NCBI GenBank assembly: GCA_030407085.1
Contig: CM059584.1
Coordinates: 67,160,501-67,224,500 of the forward strand
Source of the DNA: Trichopria drosophilae
Taxonomy: Eukaryota; Arthropoda; Insecta; Hymenoptera; Diapriidae
Length of the DNA: 64,000 nt
Direction of reading: 5' to 3'
This document shows positions 9,429 through 17,640 of this stretch, in pieces. Made by a program: the position numbers and the translations under genes. The notes below the pieces were generated by a model. It was given only the letters and a program-made list of their open reading frames with translations, did no database searches and was not told the DNA's origin. The first letter of the stretch is position 1. Each line of letters opens with the position of its first letter.

Positions 9429-10296
9429 GGGGGCAAATAGGGACGATTTGATCCCTTTATGAAAATTTAATATTAAAAATTTTAATATTAGAATTTTTAA
9501 TATTAGAATTTAGTAATATCAATTGCGAAAATTGTTATTCTAAATATGAAATTGTAATAATGTCCATTCGAAAAATTAAGATTATGAATAATTGATATTC
9601 TTCATATTAAAAATCAAAACTGATTACATAAAAATTGTGCATACAATATGGAAGCAATTTTATAAATAAGTTTTCTACCTTCAATAAAATTACATTTTAG
9701 GTTTTAAATTTATTATTTAATAAACAAAAAGAGGACATCACGCAATCCATTAAAAAACGCGTCATGTCCCTTCACTCAGCTCATTCATTCTCTCTGTGTA
9801 TGTTTTTTCCGAAATGAGAATAAATAAGCTGAGCATTGACGGTCAAACCAGCTTCTATTAAACAAAACGAAACTCTTACTTCATTTGGGGATTTCGTCGC
9901 CATCTACCGGACCCCGAGAGAACTCACGTGGTTTCATACATGTACATCGCTTGCATTTCGGCCATCACCGGCGCCGGTTCTGCTACATAACGCTAGAGGG
10001 CGACATAACTCGAAAATAAAGTAACATATCATTTTATACATAAGTTGAGTCACACGTAACCAGTTCACCTACATTTTTCTCTACTTTCCTGAAGGGAAGT
10101 AAATGGATATCGCGACTTTCTAATCCCCATATTAAAATTTAGTATTCACGGTCTCTCAGTGTAAGACTGTTTTTGAAGTCCATTGTATTGGTAGTAATTC
10201 GGTCGGAGGTCACTTTGCTTTTAGAATAACAACTTTCCGTTTACGTGACTATTTTTTGTCTACCCTTCATTGCTTAAATCGAATTGCAAGTTAAAA
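9429..10296. other. Element 2 upstream region of the transposase, no gene seen
   Basis: This is an AT-rich start with repeated 'tttaatatta' words (9460-9520), followed by more mixed sequence up to the transposase Met. It presumably carries the promoter and 5' untranslated region, but I cannot point to a convincing TATA box or initiator. The small open frame at 9836-10024 has no family resemblance. Confidence 0.4.
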
Positions 10297-11360
10297 ATGA
10301 ATCCTGCTACAGTTCCCGAAAAAATCGAAATGATTCTTATTTATGGTGAATGTAAGAGGAATATTGACGATGCTGTTGCGTTGTATGCTGAGCGTTTTCC
10401 AGATAATGCTCGCTCGCGTTCTTTTTTTTACAAAGTTGTGAATGCCTTTCACTCTGATGGCAGCGTACAAATGAAAAAAGGAAGCGAAGATTAACAGTTA
10501 CAGGAGAAGCTAACGAAGTAGCTGTACTAGCAGCTATTCACCAAAATCCACATGTAAGCACACGACAATTACATCGCGATTCCGGCATTTCCAGAGACAG
10601 TATTCAAAGAATATTGCATCGTCATAAGTTTCACCCATATCACATTTCACTGCACCAGGAACTAGATGGCGATGATTTTCATAACCGCGTGGTGTTTTGT
10701 GAATGGGCATTTCAAAAAATGCAAACGAACCACAATTTCTTTGCTAATGTATTATTTTCAGATGAATCTACATTCACGAACCATGGTGGCGTCAATAGGC
10801 ATAATATGCATTATTGGAGCGTAGAAAATCCCCATTGGTTACGACAAGTTAATCATCAACGTCCTTGGTCGATGAACGTTTGGTGTGGAATCATAGGAAA
10901 TAAACTCATTGGTCCTTATTTCATTGAAGGTAATTTGAATGGAACCAAATATCGAGATTTCCTAGAACAAGAAGTACCATTACTACTTGAGGATGTTGCT
11001 ATGGACGTCCGACGGACAATGTGGTTTCAGCATGATGGTTGCCCAGCACATTTTTCAAGAGTAGCAAGGGAAATACTAGACCGTGATTACAATGGTAGGT
11101 GGATTGGTAGAGGTGGCCCCATTAATTGGCCTGCGAGGTCACCTGATCTAACATCTCTGGATTTCTTCCTATGGGGTTACCTAAAAGGTAAGGTTTATGA
11201 ACAAGTACCAACGACTCGTGAAAACATGGTGGAACGCATAAGAACTGCTTGCGCAGAAATTTCTGCAGATATGATTCTATCATGTATAAAGTCATTTGTA
11301 GAAAGAATAAATAAATGCATTGAAGTGGAAGGTCAATATTTCGAACACTTACTCAAGTAA
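10297..11360 (+). pseudogene. Element 2 transposase (Tc1/mariner superfamily, DUF4817-type), one frameshift
   Basis: I take Met 10297 (MNPATVPEKIEMILIYGE) as the start. An in-frame Met nine codons upstream at 10270 lacks family resemblance. The N-terminus is a DUF4817-like helix-turn-helix. At 10474-10479, after a run of six A, the frame shifts by one base, and the continuation (RRLTVTGEANEVAVLAAIHQ, then RDSGISRDSIQRILHRHKFH) runs to the stop at 11360, about 355 codons in all. Catalytic motifs are FSDESTF, WFQHDGCPAHF and RSPDLTSLDFFLWGYLKGK. By my count 90 residues lie between the first and second Asp, and 36 between the second and the Asp of SPD. The break is a loss of one A from a seven-A run, or an assembly error; otherwise the protein looks functional. 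Confidence 0.85.
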
Positions 11361-11534
11361 GTGAACAGTGAGACAGTGAGAGGCAAGGGGACTCACGTAA
11401 AACAAGCACCCCAAAGGGAACAGAAAAATACTACGTCCACGTCGTTGTTCCTGGGTAACGCTAAATGTATTTTTTCCCGGCTTTGTTAGAATGACCGTAT
11501 TCCATATCCGCTACGCGGGCGAAAATTGTCAATA

Positions 11535-12027
11535 TAGGAGAATCCAAATCTGCAATAAAAACTGGGGGTTCCTATTTAAGTTTTATTGTTTTTGCCCCCA
11601 CTCCACCCACAGGGGATGGGGGAGGGGGTAAATTTCATTATTACTGGATGCCCCCCTTCGTGTCGAAGAACTTTCATCCGACAACTTTTTTGATTCTGTG
11701 CATAGTTCTCGAGGTATTTCAATGTCTTCGGATAAATTTGGATTTTTATCGATTACAGCGCCACCTGTGAACCAAAATGCAATAGCTCCTAGGTCAAATT
11801 CGTGTACTTTTTTCCGGAGAATCCAAATCTGCAATAAAAAATGGGGGTTCCTATTTAAATTTTATTGTTTTTGCCCCCACTCCACCTCCAGGGGATGGGG
11901 GAGGGGGTAAATTTAATTATCACTGGATGCCCCCCTTCGTGTCGAACAACTTTCATCCGACAACTTTTTTGATTCTGTGCATAGTTCTCGAGATATTTCG
12001 ATGTCTTCAGATAAATCGGCCACCCTG
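11535..12027. repeat. Element 2, right terminal inverted repeat (about 1.8 tandem units)
   Basis: The inverse landmark GTGCATAGTTCTCGAG lies at 11699 and 11977, 278 bp apart. The arm is the inverse of 8767-9258, with only scattered differences. The left arm has an extra partial unit, so the ends are asymmetric. Confidence 0.85.
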
Positions 12028-12225
12028 TATATATACCCATGATTCCCAGAACTCCCCATGTCGTTTATCATTAGTTACATTATTTTGAACAGACGAAGTT
12101 AAATCATTAAAATCGATGATTGGGATTTTTGTTGGTTGTTTATGAAATCGCATTTTGATAATAATTAAATATAAAAGTACAAGTAGCGCCTTTATGTGTA
12201 ATGTCAGTCATTAACTGTTTGATAT
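12028..12225. other. No feature seen
   Basis: This short flank separates element 2 from the virus-like genes. It is AT-rich. I could read no coding frame or repeat. Confidence 0.4.
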
Positions 12226-12458
12226 TTGAATGATGCACATCTTAAAATGATTACACATGTAAGTAAAAACAAGAAACAAAATCGGATAAAATGTGGGAAA
12301 GGATTGGTCAATTATTTAATTAATAAATTACCGGAAGAACTTCATATTCCCGGTTATCAGTACTGCGGACCTGGTACAAAATTAAAGCAACGATTAGCAA
12401 GGGGGGTCCGGGGATAAATCCCTTGGACAAGGCTTGCAAGGAACACGTGAACTCATGA
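12226..12458 (+). pseudogene. Parvovirus-type phospholipase A2 domain (virion protein fragment), broken
   Basis: The frame from 12226 has a central GLVNYLINKLPEELHIPGY, then YCGPGTKL at residues 46-53, which is the calcium-binding loop of the phospholipase A2 domain found in parvovirus capsids and in many Polinton/adintovirus-like insect genes. In such proteins the enzyme helps a virion leave the endosome. After a G-run near 12402-12407 the frame shifts. The next recognisable part (DKACKEH at about 12426-12446) is in another frame. There the His of the expected His-Asp pair is followed by Val, so the catalytic Asp is missing, and a stop follows at 12456. The upstream start is uncertain; the remnant is inactive. 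Confidence 0.7.
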
Positions 12459-12506
12459 AAATCCTACCGGTAGAAGCCAGGCGAATCGTATATTAGCGGA
12501 GCAGGC

Positions 12507-12695
12507 TTGGAAGGGAGTTTTAGCAAAAGACAATGGGGTGTTGCAAACACAATGAAACTAAAAAGTAAATTAGGCATGCAGCTGAAAAAGAAGAAAGCGT
12601 CAAAAAAGAAAACAACATCATTGAACAACATTATTGCGGCTGCTAAAATGTCAATGTCACCAAGTAATAATGTTCAACATTTGTTATATCGATGA
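12507..12695 (+). pseudogene. Basic virion-protein segment downstream of the phospholipase domain
   Basis: The 62-codon frame carries a very basic stretch, KLGMQLKKKKASKKKTTS, followed by LNNIIAAAKMS. Comparable Lys-rich segments follow the phospholipase domain in insect genes of this type and may act in DNA binding or nuclear import; that role is inferred. The frame is probably the continuation of the 12226 gene after its frame breaks, and not a separate gene. It ends in unrelated wording (VQHLLYR) at a stop at 12693-12695. Confidence 0.5.
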
Positions 12696-12752
12696 TTTGT
12701 TATATCGAGTGCTTTGAAAGGGGGACGAAAGCAGTAAAAAAAGGCGGTGGCA

Positions 12753-12917
12753 AGCAATTCATACAAAAAAACTCGACAGCTATCGATACCTGAAAAGGTT
12801 GGAGGATTCTTGCCATTCCTAGCACCCATATTTGCTGGATTAAGTGCTGTAGGTGCATTAGCCGGTAGCACAGTGGGTATAACCAAGGCTGTTAATGATG
12901 CAAAAGCAGTTACATGA
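12753..12917 (+). pseudogene. Hydrophobic segment of a pX/minor-virion-like protein
   Basis: In the frame ending at the stop at 12915-12917 the plus strand reads VGGFLPFLAPIFAGLSAVGA, then LAGSTVGITKAVNDAKAVT. This is a Gly/Ala-rich hydrophobic or amphipathic stretch followed by a polar helix. It matches the pattern of the small pX-like/minor virion proteins of adintovirus- and Polinton-type elements. The family continues directly into the basic part read at 12895-13104, so a frameshift near 12905 splits one gene. Its upstream border is unclear because the preceding frame is broken near 12740-12755. Confidence 0.55.
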
Positions 12918-13104
12918 AAGTGAAAGGCATAATCGTACTATGGAGACAATTGCTATAGGTAAAGGGTTATATCTTAAACCTTATAAAAATGGTCTATGTT
13001 TAAAATTAAAACCATATAAAACGAGATTAGCTGTTAAATGTAGAAAAAATCGAAAAAACTTTGAAAGATACGACATCGAGCATTCACCGATGCAGATATA
13101 TTAA
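12895..13104 (+). pseudogene. Basic C-terminal segment of the pX-like virion protein
   Basis: This frame reads QLHESERHNRTMETIAIGKG, then GLYLKPYKNGLCLKLKPYKT. The sequence is rich in Lys and Tyr with a repeated L-K-P-Y-K motif, which I recognise as the basic tail of pX-like proteins in insect Polinton/adintovirus-like loci. It probably binds DNA in the particle (inference). It starts out of frame with the hydrophobic segment. Past about 13080 the frame runs out of family resemblance, while the protease begins in another frame. No independent start codon is needed to explain it. Confidence 0.55.
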
Positions 13105-13355
13105 AATATTCGAAAGAAGCTGGAATTCCGAATTTTAGAGGTGTCTTTATGCGTAATAATTTACCAAAGAATCCCCAAGTTAATGAATGTGCAGTCATAA
13201 ATTTAAACGATGCACGCGTTCTAGGGACACATTGGGTAGCATGTTAGAGACGTAGTTCTAAAGTCGTTTATTTTGACAGCTTTGGAAACATTACCCCACC
13301 TTCTGAGTTGGGAAAATATCTCGGTGTAGGTAGCATTATGTATGGTGGGGCATAA
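13083..13355 (+). pseudogene. Adenain-like virion maturation cysteine protease, truncated
   Basis: The frame beginning near 13083 reads FTDADILKYSKEAGIPNFRG, then VNECAVINLNDARVLGTHWV and VVYFDSFGNITPPSELGKYL. The GTHW and YFDSFG motifs match the catalytic His and the acidic partner of adenovirus-type (adenain, Ad-2) proteases used to mature virions in Polintons, adintoviruses and adenoviruses. An in-frame TAG interrupts it at 13245-13247, just after the His motif. The copy ends at a TAA at 13353, before the Gln and catalytic Cys, so it is inactive. The break point coincides with the start of an 80-bp repeat that recurs at 13887, which suggests that an insertion or rearrangement removed the 3' part. 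Confidence 0.75.
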
Positions 13356-13421
13356 GCCGAATTTAATTTAATTTGTTTCATTTGTTAGAATCCGACCCAC
13401 GTTTCACCTATTCACTTATTA
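13340..13421. repeat. Direct repeat, copy 1 (about 80 bp)
   Basis: This sequence, starting TATGGTGGGGCATAAGCC and ending near CACCTATTCA, recurs at 13887-13967 with a handful of differences. It overlaps the truncated end of the protease. Confidence 0.8.
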
Positions 13422-13886
13422 TTATTATGAGCTCTGGTCGAGAAAGAGCAAAAATGCACTACAAAAACTTCAAAAGGTTAATCAATAACATCTGTTTATC
13501 ATCAGACGAAACTATCACGGTCTACCTTGTCGAGTGAGTGACTCTTTGTTACTTCACAGTTGGTAGATCGTTGACAGATGTCTTGACAGATGTCTTGAGT
13601 TCTATCTATATAAGACTTTCTATCGTGAAGAATAGTAAGCGGCGTACATGCATCTGCACCAACAAGCCTTGCTGATGATTCCAGTAGGTGCAGATCGGGA
13701 TGAAACGCCAGAGATGGAGTTCTCTCATTTTTTCAGTGAGGGAATTCTGCTTCGTACGTTTGATGATAAAAAATAACATTTTCAATTAAGATTAAAAATC
13801 GGTTTAATTTCATCGCGATTAATAAAAAGTTTCCTCCTCGGGAATGCACGCGAGGCGGCCGAGAGGGGGAATCTATAGATTTTTTT
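13422..13886 (+). other. 465-bp segment between direct repeats, LTR-like signals
   Basis: I read no gene here. The segment holds a 12-bp tandem duplication (TTGACAGATGTC at 13571 and 13583), then CTATATAAG at 13606-13614, and AATAAA at 13821-13826. That order (TATA box, then a polyadenylation signal about 215 bases on) is what an LTR would show. A TGTTAG start lies at 13383. However, the flanking repeats are 80 bp long, far longer than a target duplication, so a solo LTR does not explain the structure by itself. Confidence 0.35.
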
Positions 13887-13967
13887 ATGGTGGGGCATAA
13901 GCCGAATTTAATTTAATTTGTTTCCTTTATTAGAATCCAACCCACGTTTCACCTATTCATTATCTAA
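13887..13967. repeat. Direct repeat, copy 2 (about 80 bp)
   Basis: This is the second copy of the 13340-13421 sequence, 547 bp downstream in the same orientation. After it the sequence runs into 'gataatgcaattatacaaaatg', which is itself repeated at 14178-14199 at the start of the capsid-like frame. Confidence 0.8.
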
Positions 13968-14142
13968 ACATTATGATAATGCAATTATACAAAATGTGGA
14001 CGAAAATTAAAAAATTGAGATACAATTCCAAGAATCGCATCAGCTTTCTATACGGCGTGCATGTATCGGTGCGTTTTTATGATCCGGCTTTATTCACAAT
14101 AGACTAATGAGCATTTAAGAGATTAAGAAATAAAATAATATA

Positions 14143-14877
14143 ATGATGAAATTAATTTTTACCTCGGATCATAACAATGATAATGCAATTATACAAAATG
14201 CAGAAGAATGTTACAAAATAGAGATGAATAAAATAGAATGGTTAGTTCCATATGTCACGTTGGCTGATAGGGAAAAGATACAGCTGCTACGTTTCATTGA
14301 AAAAGATGCTTGCATATCTTTAAGTTTTCGTATATGGGAACGTTATGAATATCCTCTATTACCAGTAACATCATCCCACGTGTGGTCTGTGAAAACAGCG
14401 ACACAACTAGAAAAGCCACAATATATTATTATTGGATTCCAAACGGCAAGAAAAAATGACAAGTCAAGAAATGCTGGTCTGTTTAATCACTGTAACATTA
14501 GTAATTTTAAAGTATTTTTGAATTCAAAATATTATCGGTATGGTAATTTAAACCTTGATATTGCAAATAATCAATCTTCTTTATTATATGATATGTATAT
14601 CAATTCTCAAGCCAGTTACTATAATAAAAATGTTACTGGTAACATAACAAAGGTAAAACCTATATTGAATAAATTAATATTTTTGGAGAAAGCTCCATTA
14701 ATCATTATTGATTGCTCTAAGCAGAATGAAGCTTTAAAACATGCACCTGTCGATGTTCGACTAGAATCTAAATCAAAGGAAAATTTTCCTGCAAACGCTT
14801 CTCCTTCTTGTTTAATTTTACATGATCGCATTATAGAATATAACCCAATAAGTGGAAATGTAAAGAAATTGGGTTGA
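14143..14877 (+). CDS. Double jelly-roll capsid-like protein, C-terminal portion
   Basis: The 244-codon frame is open from Met 14143 to a TGA at 14875. Its wording (NKIEWLVPYVTLADREKIQL, then CISLSFRIWERYEYPLLP, QYIIIGFQTARKND, ASYYNKN, KAPLIIIDCSKQNEALKHAP and SCLILHDRIIEYNPISGNV) matches the C-terminal part of a large family of insect proteins with a double jelly-roll-like domain (Pfam 'DJR-like'). That is the fold of the major capsid protein of Polintons and adintoviruses. Family members are longer at the N-terminus, so one jelly roll is probably missing. The same truncation is shared by the inverted copy at 19385-20093, which means it predates the duplication. No stop interrupts it, but with its N-terminus missing a functional product is doubtful. 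Confidence 0.75.
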   Translation: MMKLIFTSDHNNDNAIIQNAEECYKIEMNKIEWLVPYVTLADREKIQLLRFIEKDACISLSFRIWERYEYPLLPVTSSHVWSVKTATQLEKPQYIIIGFQTARKNDKSRNAGLFNHCNISNFKVFLNSKYYRYGNLNLDIANNQSSLLYDMYINSQASYYNKNVTGNITKVKPILNKLIFLEKAPLIIIDCSKQNEALKHAPVDVRLESKSKENFPANASPSCLILHDRIIEYNPISGNVKKLG

Positions 14878-14963
14878 GAATGGGGTAACCATTATTGCGT
14901 GTGCGTCAATTAATAAAAAAAAGCGGTTATACTTTAATCGCTAGTAAATCAGTTTCATACGAA

Positions 14964-15368
14964 ATGGAATACATTGTAGACGTTCAGTGATTCCTCCGGG
15001 AGGGTAATCGGTTCGTATCGAAGGAAATGTCTATAATAAATATTATCGACAGTGAAATTGTAACTTATGTGTTTAAACCACCATATCAATGGGTGTGGTT
15101 ACCTTTACGCTATAAGAGAGTGAATAACTGGTTGATACATAAATATCACGGTTTACCATGGCAATTTGGCGACTTACTATTTGACGCAATAAACGAAACT
15201 TTGGAGGATATCGTTAAATGTGCTAGCAAAATTTATGTAAAAGGAGTCGATAAAAAATGTTGGTTGATTGGCTGGATTTCGACATTGAATGGATCTCGAC
15301 ATTTTGGACTGCCCATTTCTAACAAAACTGAAGCAGCAGCAGTAATATCAATTGTCGGAGAAGTGTGA
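14964..15368 (+). pseudogene. Unnamed insect virus-like-element protein (nuclease-like?), nonsense-mutated
   Basis: The start Met is at 14964 (MEYIVDVQ), but an in-frame TGA at 14988-14990 interrupts it after eight codons. From 15027 the frame reads MSIINIIDSE, then YVFKPPYQWVWLPL, NNWLIHKYHGLPWQFGDLLF, KCASKIYVKGVDKKCWLIGW and so on to a stop at 15366. I recognise this as a small protein common near capsid-like genes in insect genomes. It begins with an acidic V-D-V motif and has an 'IYVKG-KxxWL' motif. The pattern recalls an RNase H-fold exonuclease, but that function is only an inference. The inverted copy (18894-19298) keeps the start region open. Between 15027 and 15368, nine of 113 residues differ from that copy by eye. 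Confidence 0.55.
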
Positions 15369-15677
15369 AACCATACGATTAATGGAACATGCGCTAAAGA
15401 AAATGTAAATATACTTAAAAATTGGATATTGGAAAATCTATGTGAACAACCTGCATCTCCACTGTTTGCTGACCGGCAAATTGAAGAAGCATGGGCTTGC
15501 TTGCCACCTGATGTGCAAATGCATCCTGATATACGTGAATGTCGTCCATGTTATAAATATTTCGAATCAAGCTATGATACGATATATGTTCAACCACCTA
15601 TGATTAAAGACTGCATCAATTGTCAAGTTATAAGTGATGCATTAGTTGATGATATTGAAAATATGAATTTCATTTGA
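15369..15677 (+). pseudogene. C-terminal part of the unnamed protein, frameshifted and with an internal deletion
   Basis: After the stop at 15366 the family wording continues in another frame: HTINGTCAKENVNILKNWIL, then LCEQPAS, then ADRQIEEAWACLPPDVQMHP and ECRPCYKYFESSYD, with a stop at 15675. Compared with the inverted copy at 18644-18832, this copy lacks about 31 codons between EQPAS and ADRQIEEAW. The Cys-containing end (PCYKYF, DCINCQ) has a zinc-binding look, but this is not established. A polyadenylation-like AATAAA lies at 15721-15726, about 45 bases after the stop. Confidence 0.5.
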
Positions 15678-17017
15678 TTGCTATTGTATATTGTTATGTA
15701 TGAATATGAGAACTAAAAAAAATAAATAAAATTTATTAAATATATCTTCTATATTTTCTTCATCTTCCTTCCTGCATGATATTGTACAAAAATAGAAAAT
15801 GGGTTACTATTTAAAATGATCGTATTTAACAAAGGGTTTATGAGCGAACATTCTTCGGAAGGCGTTGAGACTTGCATGGCGTCTTTTATGCACCTGTCGT
15901 AGCTGTCAGGCCCCGAGCGTTAGTAGGTCATCGTCACGTCTCGGGCGTCGGCCCAGATCGTAAATCTTAAAAACACGGCAGGAATGAGATCATGGGAAAC
16001 GTAATGACTAATGGGTTTTACACGCGTCTCAACTCGTATACCATCTTTAAGAGATACAGGTCCCGACATATTATCTAATATGCTTAGAAGTTACATGTGT
16101 TTTCCCAAGGATGGGAATCTAGAATGAGCGCTTTCGAAGGAGAGATGTAGGAAAAACAGACCTGCCAGGCCACGAGCGTCAGGGGGTCGGCATCGCGCCG
16201 ATGGCCACCTGACGCTCTTAAAAGCACGCTTCGAATGGGATAATGGGAATCTAGAGCACTTTCGAGGGGGAAGAGGTAGCGTTGCAATAATTATTCGCGC
16301 AATCAAATCATCGAATCAAATCGCGATATCAATTCGCGGTCTTAATTCGCGAGTCATCTCGAGAGGTACCCCTCACGATCCACGCAACCCACGGATGGCG
16401 CAGAAGCCCCTTTGTACTTTACAAGTGGAAACACTTCTGTAAATGACTTCAGTAATTAATACATATGTTACAGCCTAATGTGCCTAATGTGAACCTAAAG
16501 GTCTTTAAAAGATTACGATAATTTACATTATTGTTGTATGAGATGTCCCCGCTAAGACTGCCTTTCTCGTCCGAGAAACAAAGCGAGGTGCGTCATGGAA
16601 CTTGAACGCCGGATAGCGTTCTCGGAAAACGTCGAGGTAGCAGGAGGAGTGGGAACGAAAAATGATAAACACGCAGTACCTGCGCGGTGTTATTGTTTTC
16701 TGGGATTATATTATTTAATTTTAATTTTATTAAATCTGAATAAACAAACGTACAATTTATAGCTGGTATTCAACAATGCTTCTACTTCTATGCATGTAGT
16801 GTATTTCTTTTAACAGTAACAAAAACGTTAATTTAGTTTTTTACATCTAAATTAGGTAAATATTAGTTGATTATTGAATAATTAGGCGTAAGAAATTCGT
16901 TTTGTTCATGTATTTGTGAACATCTCATGTGAAATATCTAAATTATCATTGTTGTTTGATATGTTCGAAAGGCAGAGTCGATGTCCAATTTGATGCTCTT
17001 TTTTATTTCATTCTATG
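15678..17017. other. Spacer between the inverted arms: no gene, weak internal repeats
   Basis: I see no gene. The stretch 15840-16300 is GC-richer than its surroundings. It has a loosely repeated pattern about 130 bp apart: 'atgggaatctaga' at 16111-16124 and 16242-16256, each followed by a 'gc-ctttcga-gg' motif, and a related 'gag-gt-aggtc-tcg' stretch at 15920-15960. Two overlapping minus-strand open frames near 16084-16306 only reflect this composition. From 16680 to 17017 the sequence is plain AT-rich. Confidence 0.45.
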
Positions 17018-17382
17018 TTGGGTTAGAATTTAAGGGATGTGATCTATTCATTTTTTTTCGAGGTTCTTCAGAATCTAATGAAACTTGAGACCTGCTTAAG
17101 ACAAAAATTTCTTCAAACTTATGGGAGATGTAACAATAATGAATTTTGCTATTTTTTTCCAATTTTAGTCTCGACATGTATTGTATTGTTTTACTTTATT
17201 TTTATAGGTTTCTATGATATTACTTTCCTGAAATGCATTTAATACATGATATGTAATATGTTTGCTGAAAAAGATAGAACTTTCTGCCAATAAATTTATT
17301 TTATAACCAGGTTTCCAGTTACATAAGACTCTCGCGAACTTCATAAAAATGAATAGATCACATCTCTTAAATTCTAACCCAA
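17018..17382. mobile_element. Short inverted-repeat element (MITE-like), 365 bp
   Basis: TTGGGTTAGAATTTAAGGGA at 17018 is matched inversely up to 17382. The arms are about 38 bp (17018-17055 and 17345-17382) with one or two mismatches, and weaker similarity continues inwards ('gaggttctt' against 'gaacttcat'). The interior is AT-rich with no coding frame of note. This is the size and form of a miniature inverted-repeat element. A target duplication is not clear, so the superfamily is unknown. Confidence 0.7.
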
Positions 17383-17416
17383 GATAAAGTGAAAGAAAAA
17401 AGTGTGAGGGTTGGGT

Positions 17417-17640
17417 GATATCACAACATCCTCACGCGATCCTGATGTGACATCATATCCATAAGCAAATGCTTCCTCAATTTCGTAGCACATCACCATC
17501 ACACTCTTTTTTTGTCTCGACGATTACGGGATAGCAATTGTGATGATATCAGAAGACGCTCACGTCCTGTCACGACGTGATATGATATCCCTGAACAAAT
17601 GCATCTTCAATTCCGTATCACATAACCATCTCAAGCCCCA
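17417..17640. repeat. Two diverged tandem units of about 122 bp
   Basis: Units beginning 'gatatcacaacatcctcacg' (about 17418) and 'gatatcagaagacgctcacg' (about 17546) share the later blocks 'tgatatc', 'aacaaatgc-tcttcaatt-cgta' and 'cacat-accat'. Similarity is roughly 70% by eye. A third, weaker copy may follow near 17700-17790. Both units are rich in GATATC and CATCA words. Confidence 0.5.

Larger units (their letters stand above)
8767..12027 (+). mobile_element. Complete Tc1/mariner-like element 2 (3261 bp), comparatively young
   Basis: The element runs from CAGGGTGGCC at 8767 to GGCCACCCTG at 12027, flanked by TATATA. Inverted arms of about 490 bp are nearly identical over their length and are made of ~279-bp tandem units. 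The plus-strand transposase (10297-11360) is intact apart from one frameshift. The matching arms and nearly whole gene suggest later insertion than element 1. The two elements share the terminal heptamer and overall plan, but their repeat units and proteins are clearly different. Confidence 0.85.
14077..15512. repeat. Large inverted repeat, left arm (with right arm 18660-20157)
   Basis: Starting at TATGATCCGGCTTTATT (about 14077), the sequence is matched in reverse by 20157 downwards. The match runs through the capsid-like gene and the following gene to about 15512, with ~10% differences and small indels. The arms are about 1.4-1.5 kb long and separated by about 3.1 kb of unrelated sequence. 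Confidence 0.85.

Noticed and set aside
8960..9451. 163-codon open frame with internal repetition, and shorter inverse frames at 11583-11910
   Set aside because: The repetition is the 279-bp tandem unit of the element 2 terminal repeat, which is a multiple of three (93 codons). The frames are mirror images in the two arms.
16084..16306. Two overlapping minus-strand open frames
   Set aside because: They lie in different frames over a GC-richer, internally repeated patch. No family resemblance.
17039..17242. 67-codon plus-strand open frame, Phe-rich
   Set aside because: It lies inside the MITE-like element and reflects T-runs.
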